Translations under genes and position numbers: made by a program | Part shown: positions 47,411 to 59,900 of the stretch, piece after piece | Numbering within the stretch: position 1 is the first letter of the stretch | Layout: each line of letters opens with the position of its first letter | Assembly: GCA_900312665.1 (NCBI GenBank) | Contig: ONZQ02000004.1 | Location: 1,370,244-1,434,243, forward strand | Direction of reading: 5' to 3' | DNA length: 64,000 nucleotides | From: Cephalotrichum gorgonifer | Lineage: Eukaryota > Ascomycota > Sordariomycetes > Microascales > Microascaceae | Notes under the pieces: generated by a model | The model's input: the letters and a program-made list of their open reading frames with translations, nothing else | What the model was told of the DNA's origin: nothing | The model's database searches: none

Positions 47411-48529
47411 ATGGCCGCCGCGCCACCCACCACCCCATACCCCTTCGCCGCGGCGCCCGACATCATCCGCTCCCACCAAAAAGACGCCTACTTCACCGGC
47501 TCCCTCTCCAACACCCTCACCTCCCTCCACCGCTCCCTCCTCGGCGCCCGCTCCGCCCACGCCTGGGCCCCGGAGTCGCGCCTCGCCTCCTCCCTACTTT
47601 ACCTCTCCCTCACCACCCTCGTCGGCAACCGCACCCTCGGCGAGGAGTACACCGACGTCATCCAGCTCCACGCCTCGAATTCGTCCCTCCCTTCCCTCCC
47701 CCGCCGCGCCACGTACATATTGGCCTCGGTCCTCGCGCCATACCTTGCGGGTAAGCTCCTCCCGAGGTTCCGCGCCAGGCTCCGCGCCGCGCTCGAGGCG
47801 CGGGCGAAGAAACTAGCGGAGCGGGGGAGCGGCTCCGGCAGGGAGGCTAGAACGTGGCGCTACGTCCTCGAGAACCTATCCGTCATCACGTCCTCCACCC
47901 CGCTCCACGCGCTGTCCCTAGCCGTATTCTACTTCTCGGGTACCTACTATGAGGTCGCGAAGCGCATCCTTGGACTAAGATACATCTTCACCCGAAAGGT
48001 CCCCGACACACCCGACCGCGTGGGCTATGAGGTCCTCGGTGCGCTTCTTGCCGTGCAGCTCGCGACGCAGACGTACCTCCATATCCGCTCTGTCCTCGCG
48101 CCCGCAGCAGAGCCGAGGCAGGAGGCCAGGTCCGTATCCGCGGATGCGTACGCCGCGGAGGTGGACGTCTCGCTCAGCGACAATGCCTACGCCTCCAATA
48201 ACGAGCTCCTCGTGTCGTCTACCCTCCCCGCACCGGGCCAGACCCAGGTCGGGGGCGGCGCACTGGACATCGAGACGGCGACACACACGCCTGTGCTGGC
48301 CGGGCCGAGGTACGACCTCGCCGACGACTCCGTCATGGGGTATATAAGGGGCGGGCAGCAGAGAAAGTGCACACTCTGCCTCGAGGCGCTGCGGGACCCC
48401 GCCGCGACACAGTGTGGGCACGTATTCTGCTGGGGATGCATAGGAGACTGGGTGAGGGAGAAGCCCGAATGCCCACTTTGTAGGAGGGAAGCTATGGTGC
48501 AGCATATACTACCGTTGAGGGTCGTATGA
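47411..48529 (+). CDS. pex10: Peroxisome biogenesis RING E3 ligase Pex10
   Basis: A peroxin of the Pex2-Pex10-Pex12 ubiquitin ligase that acts on the PTS1 receptor Pex5 at the peroxisomal membrane. It has 372 residues, no intron. The N-terminal Pex2/Pex12 domain opens with YPFAAAPDIIRSHQKDAYF and includes LLYLSLTTLVGNRTLGEEY, YILASVLAPYLAGKLLPR, LHALSLAVFYFSGTYYEVAKR and the typical GLRYIF. A variable acidic linker precedes the C-terminal C3HC4 RING at about 320-358 (CTLCLEALRDPAATQCGHVF, CWGCIGDWVREKPECPLC) with all eight ligands, ending near the C-terminus as usual. ATG 47411 is preferred over the in-frame ATG 47291 because family members start just before the YPFAAAPDIIR block. Confidence 0.96.
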   Translation: MAAAPPTTPYPFAAAPDIIRSHQKDAYFTGSLSNTLTSLHRSLLGARSAHAWAPESRLASSLLYLSLTTLVGNRTLGEEYTDVIQLHASNSSLPSLPRRATYILASVLAPYLAGKLLPRFRARLRAALEARAKKLAERGSGSGREARTWRYVLENLSVITSSTPLHALSLAVFYFSGTYYEVAKRILGLRYIFTRKVPDTPDRVGYEVLGALLAVQLATQTYLHIRSVLAPAAEPRQEARSVSADAYAAEVDVSLSDNAYASNNELLVSSTLPAPGQTQVGGGALDIETATHTPVLAGPRYDLADDSVMGYIRGGQQRKCTLCLEALRDPAATQCGHVFCWGCIGDWVREKPECPLCRREAMVQHILPLRVV

Positions 48530-49228
48530 TTCCTTCCGTTTGGGGGGGTTTGAGAAGTGCGTTCACCAGGCTTGTATAAATGACCACGGTATTAGGATTA
48601 TGCCACATACCATTCGGCGTTAGGGGAGACAATTAGAACACCAGTTAGAAGATATTATCCGAAGAACAATACACCAGCTGATACAAGACAACCTCATGAT
48701 ATGTAGTTTCCGCAAGATCTCTCTGGAACGATGGGGAAGCGAAATAAGAGAGAACAGACGAGTATCCTGAACGACCCATGAGAGGAAAGAAAGGGAAACT
48801 TTTCAGTTGCTCCAACCATGTCCGCGACACGTACTCAGACCAGCTGAGAGCACCAAACTTGAGCTTGTGAAAAAGGTATATGAGATGGGGCCAAGTGAAG
48901 AAGACATAAATACACGAGTATCATAGAAACCCGCAATCAATCACCATTAAGCAGCCTCCCTCGATCGGAAGCCGACAAACAAGTATGAACAGGCATTCTA
49001 GCCTGGACAAGTAGAAGAATCGAATGCGCCGAGTAGCCCCAATTGCTAACCAAAAGAAAGAAAGAAAGAACAAATGAGACCCAATATACAAACGCCAGTC
49101 ACCTGTATGCCCCTGGATTCATTAATACATCCCCACCCATCCACTCGCCCATGATATAAACGTACTGTTTCCACACTCTCTCGTTCAATCAACACATTTC
49201 GTTTTCGTTTTCGTTTCCGTTCTGCATC
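48530..49228. other. Convergent intergenic region with microsatellites
   Basis: Between pex10 (+) and the LYAR-type gene (-). It contains an AAAG microsatellite at about 49053-49070 and a TTTTCG repeat at about 49198-49218, next to the stop of the LYAR-type gene. No gene is seen. Confidence 0.6.
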
Positions 49229-50987
49229 TCAGAGACCGAAAACCACAATCTCACCCCGCTCATTCCGCCGCAGCCGAAGCGACTTCCAGAGCTCCTTCTC
49301 CTCGAGCACCTTGGTCAGACTCTCCCCGGAGTTAGACCTCTCCCGGTGGTACCTCTTCAGCGCCTTATTCATACTGCAACCCCGCTCACTCTCGGGGCCT
49401 TTGGTGACGTAGCTAAGGAAGAGGTCTGCACGCGGCTTGAAGACAACCATCTGGTTGGAGTCACCCCCATCCTTGCTGCCGTCGCGCGACGAGGGCTTGT
49501 ATTCAATGAGCTTAGAACCCTTCTCGTGGCGGCTCTTGTGCTTCTTGCTGCTAGACTTTTTCTTCGTCTTGGATGACTTCACTCCCGAGCTGACCATGGA
49601 GAGCAGGTTGTTGCCGATACTGGTGGTCTCGTGACGGCTGCTCTTAGAGTGCTTTTTCGACTTCTTGATGGGACTGGTCAGGGGAGCGTCACCGCCCGAG
49701 TAGTCGGGGGACGGCGGGAATACGGGCTTCATCAGTCGGTTGAGACCTCCCGTCAGGCCGCTGTGAAGCACTGGCGGCGCATCCGTCATTATATGGTCCG
49801 TCTCGATGTGCAATCGCTTGCGCTTCTTGTCGGTCTTGATCTCGGAACCCTCCTTCGTCTTCTTGCGAGATGCCTTAGGGGCGGGCGTCTCGTACGGTCC
49901 AGTGGGTATCGGTCCGGTACCGTAGTTCACAAGCTCATCCTCAAGCTCGCAAGCGTTAGCTTCGTGGTCGTACCGGACGAGTTGGGTTTCTTCGCCCCCG
50001 CCTCCGACCTGATGCGGAAAGTTGAGAGTTGACGCATTCGGGGTGTCGCTAGCAACGAGGAAGTCGAAAACGTTGACACCTTCCGGCGCGGCAGGGGGGG
50101 TAGGGGCCTCTGTGTGGGGCTCGATTGGGGACCTGTTATCGTCGTCGCTATTGTCCTCGTAGTCCGCGTAGTCGGGAACGTCCTCGGGGACATCCTCGAC
50201 GTAAGGGCTGATGTTCATCTTCGTCGGCTCGGCGGACTTTGCGGGAGTGTTCGGCCCGGCTTTCACCTTCTTGTTCTTGTAGAGGGCGCCTTGGTACTTC
50301 TGATCCTCCGATATACAGGACTGTGAGGGCAGGTGTCAGCACCGGATATAACCATGTTGCATGGCGCACTCAACCAATGCACCTCAAGACTAGGATAATG
50401 GCATACCGTATGAGTGCGATAAGATGTGCCGGGAAAGTAGACCATGCAATCAATGCAAGTGTAGGTTGCACCGTGACAGCGACTCCGATGTTGGTCAAGT
50501 TTCTTCTTGGTCAAAACGTCACCACACGACTGCGAGTTCAAAGGTGAAGAGAATTGTTAGTCGTGCAAACGTTGGGGGAAGTAAATATAAAATAGATAAT
50601 AGTAAACACGGTAGAATGTGAAGTGCATCGGCTCGGGGGAGGGAAGGGGGTGGCGTCTGATATATCGAGATTGGCAAATTGCGGACGGAAGTAACCAGAG
50701 GACGAGACGAGACAGCTGACGACCAAAAGGGATCATCAGAGAGAAGGGGAGGGGGCGTGTGTGGTGTGGGTGGGGAGGTGAGGTAGTGACAAGGATGAGG
50801 GTGGAGGGGGGGAGGAGGGGTACATTCCCAGACGAGACCCCGTGTGTGAGAGTCTCATGGGGGTGTGATTCGGCAGGGGTGAGTTATGCAAATGTTATGT
50901 TGTGATGGAAGGGCGGAGGATTCCGAGGTACGAAGTAGCTCCTCAGAAGGTATAGTAATAACTTACCTCGCACGAGAAAGAGACCAT
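49229..50987 (-). CDS. LYAR-type C2HC zinc-finger nucleolar protein
   Basis: 411 residues. Exons are 50987..50967 (7 codons), 50529..50407 and 50320..49229. Intron 1 is 437 nt, long for this genome; intron 2 is 86 nt with a GTATGC donor. The spliced N-terminus MVSFSCESCGDVLTKKKLDQ with C6, C9, H21, C25 and then C32, C35, H47, C50 forms two tandem LYAR-type C2HC fingers. SEDQKYQGALYK follows, the usual junction motif. The remainder is acidic and then very Lys-rich and disordered (SPIKKSKKHSKSS, KTKKKSSSKKHKSR), ending in a conserved-looking helix (LTKVLEEKELWKSLRLRRNE, RGEIVVFGL). LYAR proteins are nucleolar and linked to rRNA transcription and ribosome biogenesis. Loss of the first 48 codons to a naive ORF reading hides both fingers. 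Confidence 0.91.
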
Positions 50988-53900
50988 GGTTCCTGCTTGT
51001 TTGAAGTTGCCGTTTGATTGGGTTCTCAAGAGGATACAGCAGGCAAAGGCGAAGAGATGGATGGCTTGGCCGGTACCTGGAGGTGGACAAGCGGTTTGTC
51101 GGGATTCCTTACTGGGGAAGGATGAGCAGAGACGTGCTTGCTTCTTTTGCCGTTAATGGCTTGCCAATGCGTCTCAGGAGCAGCGCCCGGAATGGTGATC
51201 CTTCGTGTAGCTTTGCGTTCGCCTCGGAAAGGAATGGGCTAGAAAAGGGGGGCGCTAAGACGAGACCTTGTAGCTGGTGACGAGGCGCAAACCGGATTGA
51301 TGGGCTGATGGGCTGGACTGTTTAGATTTGGGGAAGTGCGCAGCTGTTTTGACAAGTACCGACTACTCGTATGTAGGGCGGCAAGGGGACCAACTGGGCC
51401 GACTAAACGGGCGAGGCACACTTCAGATGTTGCGTTGGGTCGTGTGGCTGTGACAAATTTAGAACAGCAGATGGAGCAGGGCCGAGTTGGGGTCGCGCGT
51501 TGGGTCCGAAACTTGCTCCGTAATGGTCGCGGGGTTGGATGTCTGTTTCAAGAGGGTCGGGTTCGACCTGGGCGCCAGTCGGTGGTGGTGGATCGTGCAG
51601 AGTGCAGGGCGAGAAAGAAGGAAAAAAAAAAGGGGGGGAGGGGGGAAATACTGGGCGTCAAGGTCAAGGACAATTGCTTCTTTTTTGGAATGCTCCAGAG
51701 ATTATGACAGTGGAAGGGGGGCAAGGTTCGAAGGACGAAAAAACTATGAAAGGATTATCGTCGTTGGTCCAGGAAGGAGAAAAATGGAGTACGGAAGGAA
51801 TCTTCGCTGCTACCCTCGGTGGGTATCCACAAGTGGATGCGGCGGGTGGGTTGGTGTATTTTGGGATTCCGGCTGTGCTTTCGCCGTCCGTTGTTGCTGA
51901 TGTTGGGTTGGGGGTTTGAGAGGGAAGAGAGAAAACCGGTATCTTGGGGGAGAGCAGGGAAGTGAATGCTTCTTATTTTTGTTTAGACTCGTGTATGTGT
52001 GTGTGCAGATTGTCTCTCCAGTTACTGGCTGGTTTTGGGCCCGTTTGCTGTGCTGTTTATGCGTCGTGCGACTTTTTTTTTTTTTCGCTGCTTTCTCTTG
52101 GAAGGTACGAGTTGAGAAGGGTGGGCGGGGTGGCTTCGAGAGGCCCAAAAGGAAGGAACCAAACCCCCCGCGAAGAGCGCGTGAGGCATGCAGTATTTCG
52201 AAACCCACTTGGCGTGGGTTTATTATCTCCACCCCACTGATACTTCGACCTAGCTTGAAGGGGTCCCGTCCGAGTGTGTATTACTCCGTAGTCAGGGGAA
52301 ACAGCACACGCAACAACCAGCACGGGATTGGTCGAAGAGCCATGATCGTCTAAGCCGCAGCGTTTCATTGGGTGACCGACTCTAACCATTGCCATTTCTG
52401 GAGTCAGCCGTGGTCACCTGAGGACGCCCCCCATAGCACTTGCCCGCTGCGCCTACCCCAGGGGGGGTGTTAATACACGCGGGGTTAGCCCACTATCGGG
52501 CTGGCTGGTTGACTCCATCGTGATATCTGGCCGATGGTAGAGACCTCACGCAATTTACACCTTCTAAAGCCGACGAGGTAACGGGTAAACGGGTGTCGGA
52601 CGTCATCAGAGTAACTACATTTGTACCCAGGAAGCTATCCCGGCGAGTCCTTCCGCAGATAGCTCAGGGGAAGGTGGGCTTACTAGTCTAGGAAAGAGCA
52701 AGAGATCGGCACCGATTGGGTCGAGTCGTCCTCACCTGCGTCGGGGGAAATCCAGGGCCAAGTACACGACAAACGGCCTGGACTCCAGCTTTAGGGTTCA
52801 TGGAGATATTTCTTCAGGGCTCGGTGTCAGGCAGGAAGTAGCCTATGATACAACCACCGTACTCGTACTGGTGGCACTGAGGTCTCTCGCTGCATTGGTG
52901 CCCAACTTATTAGACCATTGTCTTGCCACAGCAGGAGTTTTCGGGCATGCCCTGCAAGACGTTGGGGAAGGTAGGAACTACTGTACGTCATCTCCCTAAA
53001 TTGCTGAGAGATGATGGGTTAATAGATTCGCTCACAGCAATTGCCAAACGAGGCGAGTTCTTGCCACCAGTCTCTTAGAGGAGTGGACTCGTCGGAGCGG
53101 CCAATCCAATGCAATGCCCGAATGAGTACAAGCAGGTGCATGAGAACCATCGTGTGCATGTACGTATCTATGTCAAAGGGAGGGTTGGCACATGGATCAA
53201 GTTTTCCAGCTCACCCTCATGGGGCCGCCCCGGTCTATTGGGCGCTTACTCCGCGTCGCGTTGGGTTCCTTGGTCAAAGGCGCAGATGTGGCTTGGGTGA
53301 GCCAACCCCCAAGCTCAGCTCGCAGTCGACTAGGATTACAACACCTTGCTGCAGTACTGGGATATTAATATTCCATGCACAGGTGGATGGCGAAGATGAT
53401 AGGACCAGTCCGTGGGCCTAATAATAGGATACATCCACTATCCTATCCTACCCTACCCATCAAGTCAGTAAGAATAGTCATGGTTCCTTCTTGGCCGAGG
53501 GGAGGGACAGAGGAGTGTCATGCACAGAGCTTCTTATCACCCCGGATCCTTACCTCGGGTTTCTGTTTTTGTTCAAGATCGCGGCTTACATCCCATCATG
53601 TTGGATGTAAATTAAGGAACCGGCAGAAAGACGTACCTGACCCATCCCACTCTCGCCTCTCCTCTCGTCAATTCCCGTTCCATATTAACTCCACAAACCT
53701 GTACACCATAATATATGGGCGGAATGCAATATAATACGCCCATCTTCTGGTTGTCGGTATAACCTCTGATAATGACATGGAGCCTTGGGTGGACCGCATA
53801 ATAAGCCATACAAGTTCCCCAGTGGGGATCAAACATGAGACACGCGATGGCCCGTCCCCCCTTTCCGCACCTCGAGATGAGATAAAAGTACTACTATGGC

Positions 53901-55497
53901 TATCCCTTCCCCCAGTGCCATATTTGCCGTCAACTTGCAACATTCCTCCGGAGTGTTCGCATCCAGTCCCCTCTCATCTGCTTTTGCTAAGCATTGGATA
54001 TTACATGTACATAGCAACAGAACTACGCAGTAGTACGAAGTACAAGTAGTACATCGCATACCGTCCCTACCTCTACTAAAACCGTCGTCAGCTTATTACC
54101 TGTATACCATTTCCATCTCCGGCCCGCGCCCCTCACTTCCCAGTACATGTAGTCTTTTTTTTGTCCAGCAATCGGATGAAACGTCCTCGGTGGATTGGGG
54201 GCGACCTGAACCACCCAGCCCACCCCTGCTTATCCCGTGAAGCTGTCGGTCTCAGGTGGGTTGCTGCGAGGTGTTTTACCCTGGAACTGGAGTAAACGGC
54301 CACGATCTCCCCGCGACTCAATCTCGTGTTTGGCTAGATCGTTCCAGAAAGCAAACAATCACACGCAATCCCAGAGGAAGAGGTCTAGTTCCAACTAGTC
54401 GGGCCTTACCCGTTTCACCATTCTGCCTGTACAAGTAGATACTCTCGGGAGAGCTGCTTTTTGTTTCGCACAGACTGCATGCATGGTAACCGGTCCGTGG
54501 GCTGCAAGTTATGATCGTGCAGACCTGGAGCTAGGGAGTGTTAATAATGCCAGGCTCTGTAAGTGTTCATGCTGGAATCCCCGCTTCTAAGGTGTGCTAA
54601 GAAGAAGAGAATAAGTCACCGAGGATCACCACGGAGGAACTTCGTGGGAAGCGGCACGGGCTGGTCTCATCTATCCTCAAGATCTACATATTTCCGCTTA
54701 AGCCTCCAGTACCAGGATGCTCAACAGGCCAAACCTGAGAGTCAAAAGGAAGCATCCCGGAATTTTCTGTTATTCCAAGAGTAGGGTAGAAAGAGCCTGT
54801 GGGAGTTCGATTCTCCATCGTCAATCGTTAATCATCAAAATGCGGATAGGACAGGAGCGATGGCATGGCGATAGTGCTGCGCTGGCGGTGACAACGACAT
54901 GGCTAGCGGTACGTCATTCATATTTACTTGTACAAGTAATAGTGGAGCGCACCAACGCCGCACCGACCCATTTTCCCAACGCCTCGCGGCAATCTTGTCC
55001 CCACTTTCGTCGACACGCTGACCTGGTTCCTGGCCACCGTGCATCGGATATCCGACACTTGCATTTCCCCAAGTCCAGATTCAAGCTTCCTATCTAGCGC
55101 CAGCACGTCGATAATTCAACTGCTGGGTGGGAGCGAAGCACCGTCACCCGTACCTCCGCCTCCGCCTCCGCCATCCCTCATTTGCCTCGTTACCGCCAAC
55201 TAATATTTGGTCCCACCGTCTCGCTTCACCAAATACAGCTGCCTGCAACCCTGTTGTCGGCCGATCATCCCTTACCTCGACCAGTTATCCACTACTACCA
55301 CCCTCCCCCCCTCCCTTTTCTCTCGCCCGGCCGCCTTCTCTCTCCGGGTCGTGTCAGGTTTGTCAAACAGGCATCAGCAAATGCGGAGGAAGACGTCTAT
55401 CTTCCAGGCTGCGGTCGTAAAGGCGAAGATCCCCACATATATACCTCACACCAAGTCCGAACCTTCTTCTCCCCACACTTCAGTCGACCTTGACACC
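50988..55497. other. Gene-poor interval
   Basis: 4.5 kb between divergent genes with no supported gene. The left part (51.0-52.2 kb) is G-rich on plus with A and T homopolymers. The centre is mixed. A perfect 16-bp palindrome TTACTTGTACAAGTAA lies at 54924-54939, GTACAAGTAGTAC at about 54041-54053 and GTACAAGTAGATAC at 54430-54443. CTCCGC repeats at 55154-55173 and a CT-rich stretch mark the promoter and 5' UTR of the Bem46-like gene. Confidence 0.55.
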
Positions 55498-56963
55498 ATG
55501 TCAAACCCGTCGCCGCCAATACCCCCGAATCCGAGCTTTTTGGAGCAGACGGCCTCTCTAATTAGCTCCGCCGCTACCTACATGCGGCTCCCAGCCTTGG
55601 CATCCACGGTATGTCATTAGTTCTTGAATTTATTCCATCCCACACGCAAGCCACGCGCCGTCCGCCCTCCGATGAGGTCGACATGTCATCCGTCTCCTCC
55701 TCCGCCTCCGCCCACCACGAGCTCCCGAGCTCTACCGGTGTCAGGCGCTTCTCACAGGTACCCTCCGACGATCTAGACTGTCACGACGGGAGTATGGGAT
55801 AGGGGGAGCCAGTCGCGCTAACGGTGAATGCGTTACTTTAGGCCGTTGCCGCCGTCCTCACTAGCCTACTGTACTTCAAGCAAAGGTAGGTTGCAAACCC
55901 TCCCCCCCTTCCCCCCCTTCTCAAGCTCATGTGATGAGATCTCCTCCCATGCTGCCGCCCCTCCACACCCTCACTCGCGAACGCGGACCCATTTCAAGCA
56001 CCCCTCGCCTACGACCCTCTTCCCATCCGATACCCATGCAAGGTAACTAAATCCTGTTCGTTCTGCACTAGGGCCTTGATCTACCCCTCGCATATGCCCC
56101 CGAACGCCCGCGTTGAGGTCCCGAGACCATCTCAGTTCGGCCTTAACGATTTCGAGGATCTCATGATCCCAACCAACGATGGGGAGAAACTCTCGGCATT
56201 CTACATCAGGGGCCCCCGCGGCGGGGCCAACTCCAACATCACCATTATTATGTTCCACGGCAACGCGGGCAATATCGGCCACCGGCTCCCCATCGCCCGC
56301 ATGGTTATCAACTTGCTCGGATGCAACGTCTTCATGCTAGAGTACAGGGGGTACGGCCTATCGACGGGTGACCCGGACGAGTCCGGCATCTACCTGGACG
56401 CACAGACGGCGCTGGACTACCTACGGACCCGCGCGGAGACGAGCAGCCACAAGCTCGTCATCTACGGGCAGAGTCTGGGCGGCGCAGTGGCGATCAGGCT
56501 CGTAGCCAAGAACCAGGATGCCGATAACATAATAGGGTTGATATTGGAGAATACCTTCCTCTCCATGCGCAAACTGATCCCGGCCGTCATCCCCATGGCG
56601 AAGTACGTGACGCTGCTGTGCCACCAGGTCTGGCCCAGCGAGACCCTAATGCCGCAAATCACAAAAGTGCCCATCTTGTTCTTAAGCGGCTTGCAGGACG
56701 AGCTTATCCCGTGAGTATATTACTTTTCCATGTACTTGCTTTTTTGTGACGGACGCACTAACACGCCCTCTCCCCCTCCTTCCAGGCCGAGTCACATGCG
56801 CCAGCTGTACGATTTATCTAAAGCGCCAAGCAAAACATGGAAGGCGCTACCCGGAGGCGACCACAACTCGAGTGTGCTGGAGGAGGGCTACTTCGAGGCG
56901 GTGGCCGAGTTCGTGACGGGTCTATCTCGCGACGGCCCGGTTGAGGAGAAGAAGAGGAGGTGA
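55498..56963 (+). CDS. bem46: Bem46/ABHD13-like alpha/beta hydrolase
   Basis: 323 residues from exons 55498..55608, 55842..55885, 56072..56710 and 56786..56963. Introns are 233, 186 and 75 nt; exon 2 is only 44 nt. A short membrane anchor spans the exon 1-2 junction and exon 2 (AVAAVLTSLLYF). The hydrolase core follows: RALIYPSHMPPNARVEVPRP, the oxyanion motif FHGNAGNIGHR, YRGYGLSTG, the nucleophile elbow GQSLGG (Ser about 186), the acid Asp in SGLQDELIP, and the His in GGDHNSS near the end. All triad residues are present. Relatives include yeast YNL320W, fission yeast Bem46 and human ABHD13; in Neurospora the protein has been linked to hyphal polarity and eisosomes. The substrate is unknown. 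The first two introns are long for the window and may be retained in some transcripts. Confidence 0.91.
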
Positions 56964-59900
56964 ACGGGATCGGCTATGCCCGAATAGAAGGCCGTTTCCT
57001 TTTCGGCCGAACGCTCACATTATAGATCCCCAGCGCCGCATTTAGGCTTGGTCTGGGTCGGCATCATGCTGGGTTCGAGCATTGCAGGTACGCCTGACCG
57101 CTTGACCTGTGGTGACGATACGGCGCGCTTTGAATCTCGCCTGCATGACCCCGGGGGAGGGGCTGTCGCTGCTGTTTCGTCTTGTCTTTTTGTTTCCTTT
57201 TGGAAGGCCGAACTTGATACCCCTTTCTATTGGTCTTGCGCCTTGATAATATGCTGCGACGGATTGGGACGCGTTATCAGCCGGGGGGGGGGGTAATGAG
57301 TAAGCTCCCACTCACATCCGTCCGCATTAGAGGATAATAGTTACCGTGTATAGGTGGCGAATACCATTCGGGTCGAATTGGCAAATACCCAATGCATATA
57401 CCCAGTCATTACATGAACCGTCTTTCCTCTTACGTTCGTTAGCGTCCATGTTGGTAATGGTTGGCTGATTGCGATAATATGAGCCATTATACAAGTGCAC
57501 CCACAACCATTCTTCCACAACTGAGGTCCCCATGTTTTTTAAGAGCGGAGACCTCCTCCTTTCCCCCTTTCCACCGGGTCACGGCGTTACCAAGGCCTGG
57601 TTCCATTCTTCCAAAGGTGAGGTTAGACTATTGTAAGGGGCTATTTCTCTCACCCTACGGCCTACGCCCACACCCCACTTCCATCTAGGTTGAGTGCACG
57701 CTAGAACCTCTACATGAGACGATTATAGCAGGGCACAGGTATAAACATGAACATATCGAGGAGCGGGGGGTCTTTCGGTTTACTTATATTAATATATAAA
57801 TCGAGTTCAGGCAGTATGGTTGATGGTGCAAGTGTCATCAGGAGCCCGAGCGGCCATCCACGTCGAGAAGCCGCCAACATGGATCCTGGACGGATGAAGT
57901 CCAGCTTCACCTTGGGGCAAGGCAGGAGGATAGAGACATCTGTGGAGGGCGTGCTGGTGTAAGCTCCTCCAGATACCTCCGTTCATCTTAGTCGGCCAAG
58001 GTCCGTAGCATCAGAAGGCTCGACCCAACCACAACGCAACCCCCCGGCTGAGACCAGCTCTCACCATAGAGCATCCCGATCGACAAGGACCTTTCCGGGT
58101 GCCCGGGGGCTAGTAGCATTGACGATCGATCATCCCTCTGTATCCAAGAGACTGCCTTGACGGCCATGACGCCACAAGAGACCAGCTCCAGTCCCTGCAC
58201 GCTTCCTATCTTTTTCCAACCACTCACTGTCTTTCGTGTTTGGAAAGGTAGGCGGTACCATATCTTGGAACTACTTGCCGGCAGAGATCTGGACTATGAC
58301 CCTGGAGGCCTTGCTGCAAGACGGCTGCAGCTTGGCTGCCTCGGCCGCAGTATCGCATGGCGAGAGTGGTAGTGGATGATCAGGCGTCACGGCTTCGCCC
58401 GAATGTACCTAACACCATGCCGCACCGCCGGTTTTGGCCCGATGATTCATCGGAACCCAGTATTCATGCTCTACTTATGGCCCTTCCTAGAGCTCGATGA
58501 ATATGACCGCACTGGATGCGAGCCTCAGCGCTGGGACAGGTGGAGGGAGGCTCAGTGACAAGAAAAAGATGATGATTCTCATAGCATTACGGCGTCTGTT
58601 CTCGACTCTCAGTGGTTAGGAGCTAAGCAGCGCCTTGGTGCTCGATATTAACGGACACTCTCCCGGTGACTAGAATAACTGGGCCAAGTATCTAATCTTT
58701 GGGCTTGCTATTGATGTCGACGGGGGGGGGACGACGGACGCAGAGGCAGCCAATGGTTGGCCTGGTCGAAGTCGACGTTTACTGTGTCACGACTGGGTTA
58801 CTGGCAGGCGATATTCAGCTCCGCCCAATCTTGTCATCGACAGGACTTTCGGCGATGTCATAAACGTGGAAAAGGACCGCTCGATACCGACGAAAAAAAA
58901 AGGCCGGTGGTGTCAAAAACTACCGTTACCGTTATTCCCGGCGGTGACGGGGGTGCTTCTTCGCCAACAGAACCACCGGCGAAGGAAGACGACCGGTGTT
59001 GGAGCAAATGCTTTATCACCTTCCCAGTCTCTTGGAGATCCACTACAAACCTTGGAGAGGGAATAGAGTGAGAGTGAGATGCAGCAGATGTGGACAGCCC
59101 TAGGTGGGTGCTGTCACACATACTCGTACGTGAGTGTCGTTGCTATATCGCTCATCGTTAAACAACTAAACCTTCTCCTTATCCTTGACGTAGCTTTCCG
59201 ATGGACTTTTGACGCCCGCAAACCTTTCCGGAAGTGGCTCAATCTGGCCTCGCTTGCGCTGAATTCACGGATACTCGCCCCCGATCAGATCCAAACTGAT
59301 ATCGACGACATGCTCCGGGCAGCAGCAGCAACAGCACCCACGAGAATGCCAAATCTTAAAACGACATAGACATGGAACGGACGAGAGGGGTTGGCGATGG
59401 TCTTCAGAGATCAGCCGGTGGGGGGGAGGCGGCCCGCTGTGATGACTTGGAGAGGAGAGTGGGAACTCGCCCTGCCATCTCCTGTGGTCGAGGCATAGGC
59501 AAGCCGTTGCATTGAGGCATCGTGGCCACAGGGTCGTTGTTGTTGGCGGGCTGCTTAGGTGCTGATGCTGTCAAGTCGTCTCATGGTGATGCAATCCATT
59601 TGAGGTTTTCGAGCCCAGTCACCCAGCCCATCTCGTCGTGACAGATCCGGACGGAGCACGGGAGTTTGGGGGTTATAACCAACTTGTGCTGTTTACACCG
59701 CAAGTAGGAAGATAATTATTAATAGCATGCTGATGTACATGGATTTGTCTCGTTCGAGACCGTAGGGCTGGAATCTGGTCAACGGGGCAAGGTACGTACC
59801 TAGTTACTGGTAATACGGACACTTTTTATTAGTGATATAACCTAAAATAGAGCAAGGATAATACTACTGGAGGTGGTGCGATTGAACATTCATCATGAAG

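Noticed and set aside
54795..54830. tRNA T-arm-like GGGAGTTCGATTCTCCA
   Set aside because: No matching acceptor, D or anticodon arms at the right distances upstream.
55611..55802. Short open frame inside Bem46 intron 1
   Set aside because: It lies within a well-supported intron and begins just after the donor; no homology pattern seen.
58604..58690. tRNA A-box-like CTCAGTGGTTAGGAG
   Set aside because: No B-box (GGTTCRA) within tRNA distance and no cloverleaf.
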